This document shows positions 21,619 through 23,083 of a stretch of 23,083 nucleotides of DNA, piece after piece. The translations under genes and the position numbers were made by a program. Each line of letters opens with the position of its first letter. The first letter of the stretch is position 1. Below the pieces are notes generated by a model. That model saw only the letters and a list, made by a program, of their open reading frames with translations. It was not told the DNA's origin and ran no database searches. The stretch is from a virus. Location: positions 1-23,083 of the IMG/VR virus record IMGVR_UViG_3300031933_000067. The stretch is one strand, 5' to 3'.

Positions 21619-22141
21619 ATTCTGAGAACTGCGTTAGCATTTGGTTTATTTCTGTGTCGAGTATTGTTCTTATTTCTTTTTGGTCTTGAAACTCAAGCGA
21701 GCCAGCTATTCTATTCGGCATAGATACTAGCTGCGCTCTAACATCAGAAAGTGATGCGGCAAATATTTCAATCTGTTCTTTAATTGGCATTAACAGCCCC
21801 ATTTTTTCGTTAAGCTCTATTTCAGCTTGCAGGGCTTGTGCTACTTCTCGGCGGCGGCGCGCATCTTCAATACTTATTCTTGATGTTGAGTCTATACCTT
21901 TGGCTTTATCAACTTCTTGTTGCATTTTCCAATGGATAAACTCTGCAGTATCAATTAAGTAAGATCCATTTGGCTGAACTTCGTGTGGTGCGCCCTCTCT
22001 GCAGTATTTTTTCAATGAGGTTATATTGGTACCGGTAATTCGTGACAATTCTGCCATTGTGACCTTTTCACCGGTGCCGGTGGCAAACTTTATAGTTGAG
22101 CTAGTGCCTTTCTTGTTACCACTGTTGTTATTTCCTGCCAT
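21608..22141 (-). CDS. Small terminase subunit, Nu1-like, 177 aa
   Basis: I use ATG 22141, one base after the response regulator stop and preceded by GGAAG. An in-frame ATG at 22174 would overlap the regulator by 32 bases without a ribosome binding site. After a basic, Asn/Gly-rich leader, residues 27-51 (VTMAELSRITGTNITSLKKYCREG) form a winged helix-turn-helix like lambda Nu1. NGSYLIDTAEFIHWKMQQEV is the wing and following helix. The segment SRISIEDARRRREVAQALQA with a long helix and KMGLLMPIKEQIEIFAASLS corresponds to the Nu1/phage DNA-packaging family. The C-terminal end overlaps the large subunit start, fitting the tight interaction of the two. Its role is recognition of packaging sites and stimulation of the motor. 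Confidence 0.9.
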   Translation of the reverse strand: MAGNNNSGNKKGTSSTIKFATGTGEKVTMAELSRITGTNITSLKKYCREGAPHEVQPNGSYLIDTAEFIHWKMQQEVDKAKGIDSTSRISIEDARRRREVAQALQAEIELNEKMGLLMPIKEQIEIFAASLSDVRAQLVSMPNRIAGSLEFQDQKEIRTILDTEINQMLTQFSEYEP

Positions 22142-22142
22142 G

Positions 22143-22595
22143 TTAAACTTCCCATTTTTCACCGTATTTTTCATTAAATCGGTTCATTTCTTCTAGCATT
22201 GGTTGGTAAGCTTTTTTTATGTTTTTAACTAAATTATGCTTTATAACCTGGTCAACAAGGTTGCAAATTGATACCGGCTTATGAATGTAATCTATCACCC
22301 CCATATGTATTGACTCTATCGCATCATCTAAAGAGTCGCTTGCCGTTACAAAAAGTATGGGTATATCTGTGGTTCTTTGATCTAATTTTAAATCTCTACA
22401 TAGCTCAAAACCGTTTTTTTCAGGCATGTATAAATCCAAAATTATATAATCTGGCTGTTCTTTTGCCGCTATCTCTAAAGCTGCCATAGGATCGCTAGTT
22501 GTTACAGCTTCAATACCATAACTTTCAAATGCGGCGGCAAACGCCATTAATTCAAGCTTGCTATCGTCAATAATAAAAACTTTGTTTTTAACCAT
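22143..22595 (-). CDS. Stand-alone CheY-like response regulator receiver protein, 150 aa
   Basis: This is a complete receiver domain with no output domain. Acidic pair Asp10-Asp11 lies in VFIIDDSKLE, phospho-acceptor Asp54 in YIILDLYMPEKNGFEL, Thr84 in ILFVTASDS, and Lys106 in DYIHKPVS. Residues 1-120 make the usual five alpha/beta units, and residues 121-150 add a charged helix ending GEKWEV. All residues for phosphorylation and Mg2+ binding are present, so it should accept phosphate from a histidine kinase. None is encoded here. The gene overlaps the upstream membrane coiled-coil gene by eight bases (ATGGTTAA) and ends one base before the small terminase start, so it is built into the packaging operon rather than a loose insertion. 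Function in the phage is unknown. A link to host signalling, motility or late timing is speculation. Confidence 0.95.
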   Translation of the reverse strand: MVKNKVFIIDDSKLELMAFAAAFESYGIEAVTTSDPMAALEIAAKEQPDYIILDLYMPEKNGFELCRDLKLDQRTTDIPILFVTASDSLDDAIESIHMGVIDYIHKPVSICNLVDQVIKHNLVKNIKKAYQPMLEEMNRFNEKYGEKWEV

Positions 22596-22914
22596 GGTTG
22601 TTTTTCCCGCTTTGAGACTTAGCCGATTCTAACGCAATTTTATATATTTTTTCGTCAAATTCACGCATGGCTTTATTAATTGTCTCTGTTAAAGCTTTAA
22701 TATCACCACTAACCGGCCCAATCTCTTCTTTCAATATTTCTCTAACGCGCTGCTCTGTTATTGCATTTTCAGCTTTGCTTTTAGCTGCGTTCGCTTTTTC
22801 ATTCGCTGCGTTTAAATCATTACGCAAGTTGTTAATCATTATAAACAGCCAACCAATAGGCAAGGCCATAACAACCCACAAAAAACGAACCACACTAAAA
22901 TCTATATTTTCCAT
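22588..22914 (-). CDS. Single-TM coiled-coil protein at the head of the packaging operon (DUF2730-like?), 108 aa
   Basis: The start at 22914 has AAGGCG six bases upstream. Residues 8-28 (VRFLWVVMALPIGWLFIMIN) form one membrane helix near the N-terminus. Residues 31-100 are a charged heptad-like coiled coil (LNAANEKANAAKSKAENAIT and LTETINKAMREFDEKI), and the C-terminus ends GKNNHG. The layout resembles the DUF2730-type proteins that precede terminase genes in Mu-like phages. It also superficially resembles an inner-membrane spanin or a signal-anchor lysis accessory. No paired outer spanin is visible. It overlaps the response regulator gene by eight bases, so the two are probably made together. 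Whether it anchors or partners the regulator is unknown. Confidence 0.75.
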   Translation of the reverse strand: MENIDFSVVRFLWVVMALPIGWLFIMINNLRNDLNAANEKANAAKSKAENAITEQRVREILKEEIGPVSGDIKALTETINKAMREFDEKIYKIALESAKSQSGKNNHG

Positions 22915-23083
22915 GAAAGCGCCTTGAATTTGTTTTTAAAGTTTATTTAGCAGTAACCATGATAATTCATGCCGTCTAAATTGTTTAGCCTAAGTGTCGC
23001 ACAAAAGTAAAAATATAAATCTCACTTTAAAATATTTTTTAATTTTATTTCAAAATCTAGCTGTAGATTTTTTTGAAAAAAAG
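22915..23083. other. AT-rich leader region at right edge; no gene seen
   Basis: This 169-base region holds no convincing reading frame and probably contains the leader or promoter of the packaging operon. No clear sigma70 pair was found. It has a 14-base inverted repeat CATGATAATTCATG (22958-22971), which could be an operator. It also has an AT-rich hairpin AAAATCTA/TAGATTTT (23052-23071) followed on the plus strand by T residues. The upstream gene, if any, lies outside the window. Confidence 0.5.
22958..22971. promoter_or_regulatory. Inverted repeat CATGA-TAAT-TCATG, candidate operator
   Basis: A perfect five-base inverted repeat with a four-base centre lies 44 bases before the first gene of the packaging operon. 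Size and position fit a dimeric regulator site, but such short repeats arise often in AT-rich DNA and no cognate regulator is visible. Confidence 0.25.

Noticed and set aside
22142-22174. Start of the small terminase at 22174
   Set aside because: It would overlap the regulator gene with no Shine-Dalgarno, while ATG 22141 follows the regulator stop directly.
23052-23071. Hairpin with a T tract on the plus strand at the right edge
   Set aside because: The stem has only two G-C pairs and there is no plus-strand gene to terminate. It is noted in the leader region but not called a terminator.
1-23083. CRISPR array, tRNA genes, insertion sequences, integrase, repressor, lysis genes, cos or att sites
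   Set aside because: I looked for repeat-spacer patterns, tRNA cloverleaf ends, transposase-like proteins and terminal repeats and saw none. These functions, if present, lie outside the window.

Overview
The window is the virion-assembly half of a tailed double-stranded DNA phage or prophage. Every gene I accept is on the minus strand and reads from right (about 22.9 kb) to left. The order matches the lambda-like late order closely: membrane coiled-coil protein, response regulator, small and large terminase, gpW-like joiner, lambda-type portal, 81-aa protein, SGNH hydrolase, protease/capsid fusion, DUF2190 decoration-type protein, FII-like connector, gpZ-like and gpU-like tail completion proteins, GroES, a 56-aa protein, tail tube, tape measure, then a tail-tip/fibre block that runs off the left edge. 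A tail tube with no sheath gene points to a long, non-contractile tail (siphovirus). The host is probably an AT-leaning gammaproteobacterium, perhaps marine. That is a weak impression from base composition and protein style, since no host gene, integrase, repressor, lysis gene, tRNA or attachment site is present.

Right end (17.9-23.1 kb): a one-TM coiled-coil protein, a complete CheY-like receiver protein, a Nu1-like small terminase, a GpA-type large terminase, gpW and the portal form a tightly coupled packaging unit. It ends at a strong 16-bp-stem terminator just after the portal gene. Head and connector region (12.4-17.7 kb): a second unit starts behind a candidate sigma70-type promoter. 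It encodes an 81-aa unknown, an SGNH esterase/lipase-like protein with an intact catalytic signature, a prohead protease fused to a scaffold-like linker and a major capsid domain, a DUF2190 protein, and connector and tail-completion proteins. Tail region (0-12.4 kb): an intact GroES co-chaperonin lies between the tail terminator and tail tube genes. The tail tube is separated by a rho-independent terminator-like hairpin from a 1675-aa tape measure protein. Five further genes follow, none of which looks like the lambda M-L-K-I-J tail-tip set.

The packaging enzymes load DNA through the portal into a shell built from the processed fusion protein. FII-, Z- and U-like proteins close the head-tail and tail ends. 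Tape measure and tail tube set and build the tail, and the left-hand proteins form tip and receptor-binding parts. Seven gene junctions share the same TAATG stop/start overlap, so much of the order is probably translationally coupled. Hairpins sit where neighbouring products differ most in copy number: after the portal, on both sides of the capsid gene, and between tail tube and tape measure.

The most unusual items are the single-domain response regulator embedded in the packaging operon, the GroES gene combined with the absence of the usual gpG/gpGT-type chaperone genes before the tape measure, an internal Shine-Dalgarno plus ATG in the protease-capsid fusion, and an SGNH hydrolase in the head region whose N-terminus is a four-fold LxxV tetrapeptide repeat. 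There is no gene-free stretch over 300 bases. The two largest gaps (17709-17910 and 22915-23083) are described in the feature list.
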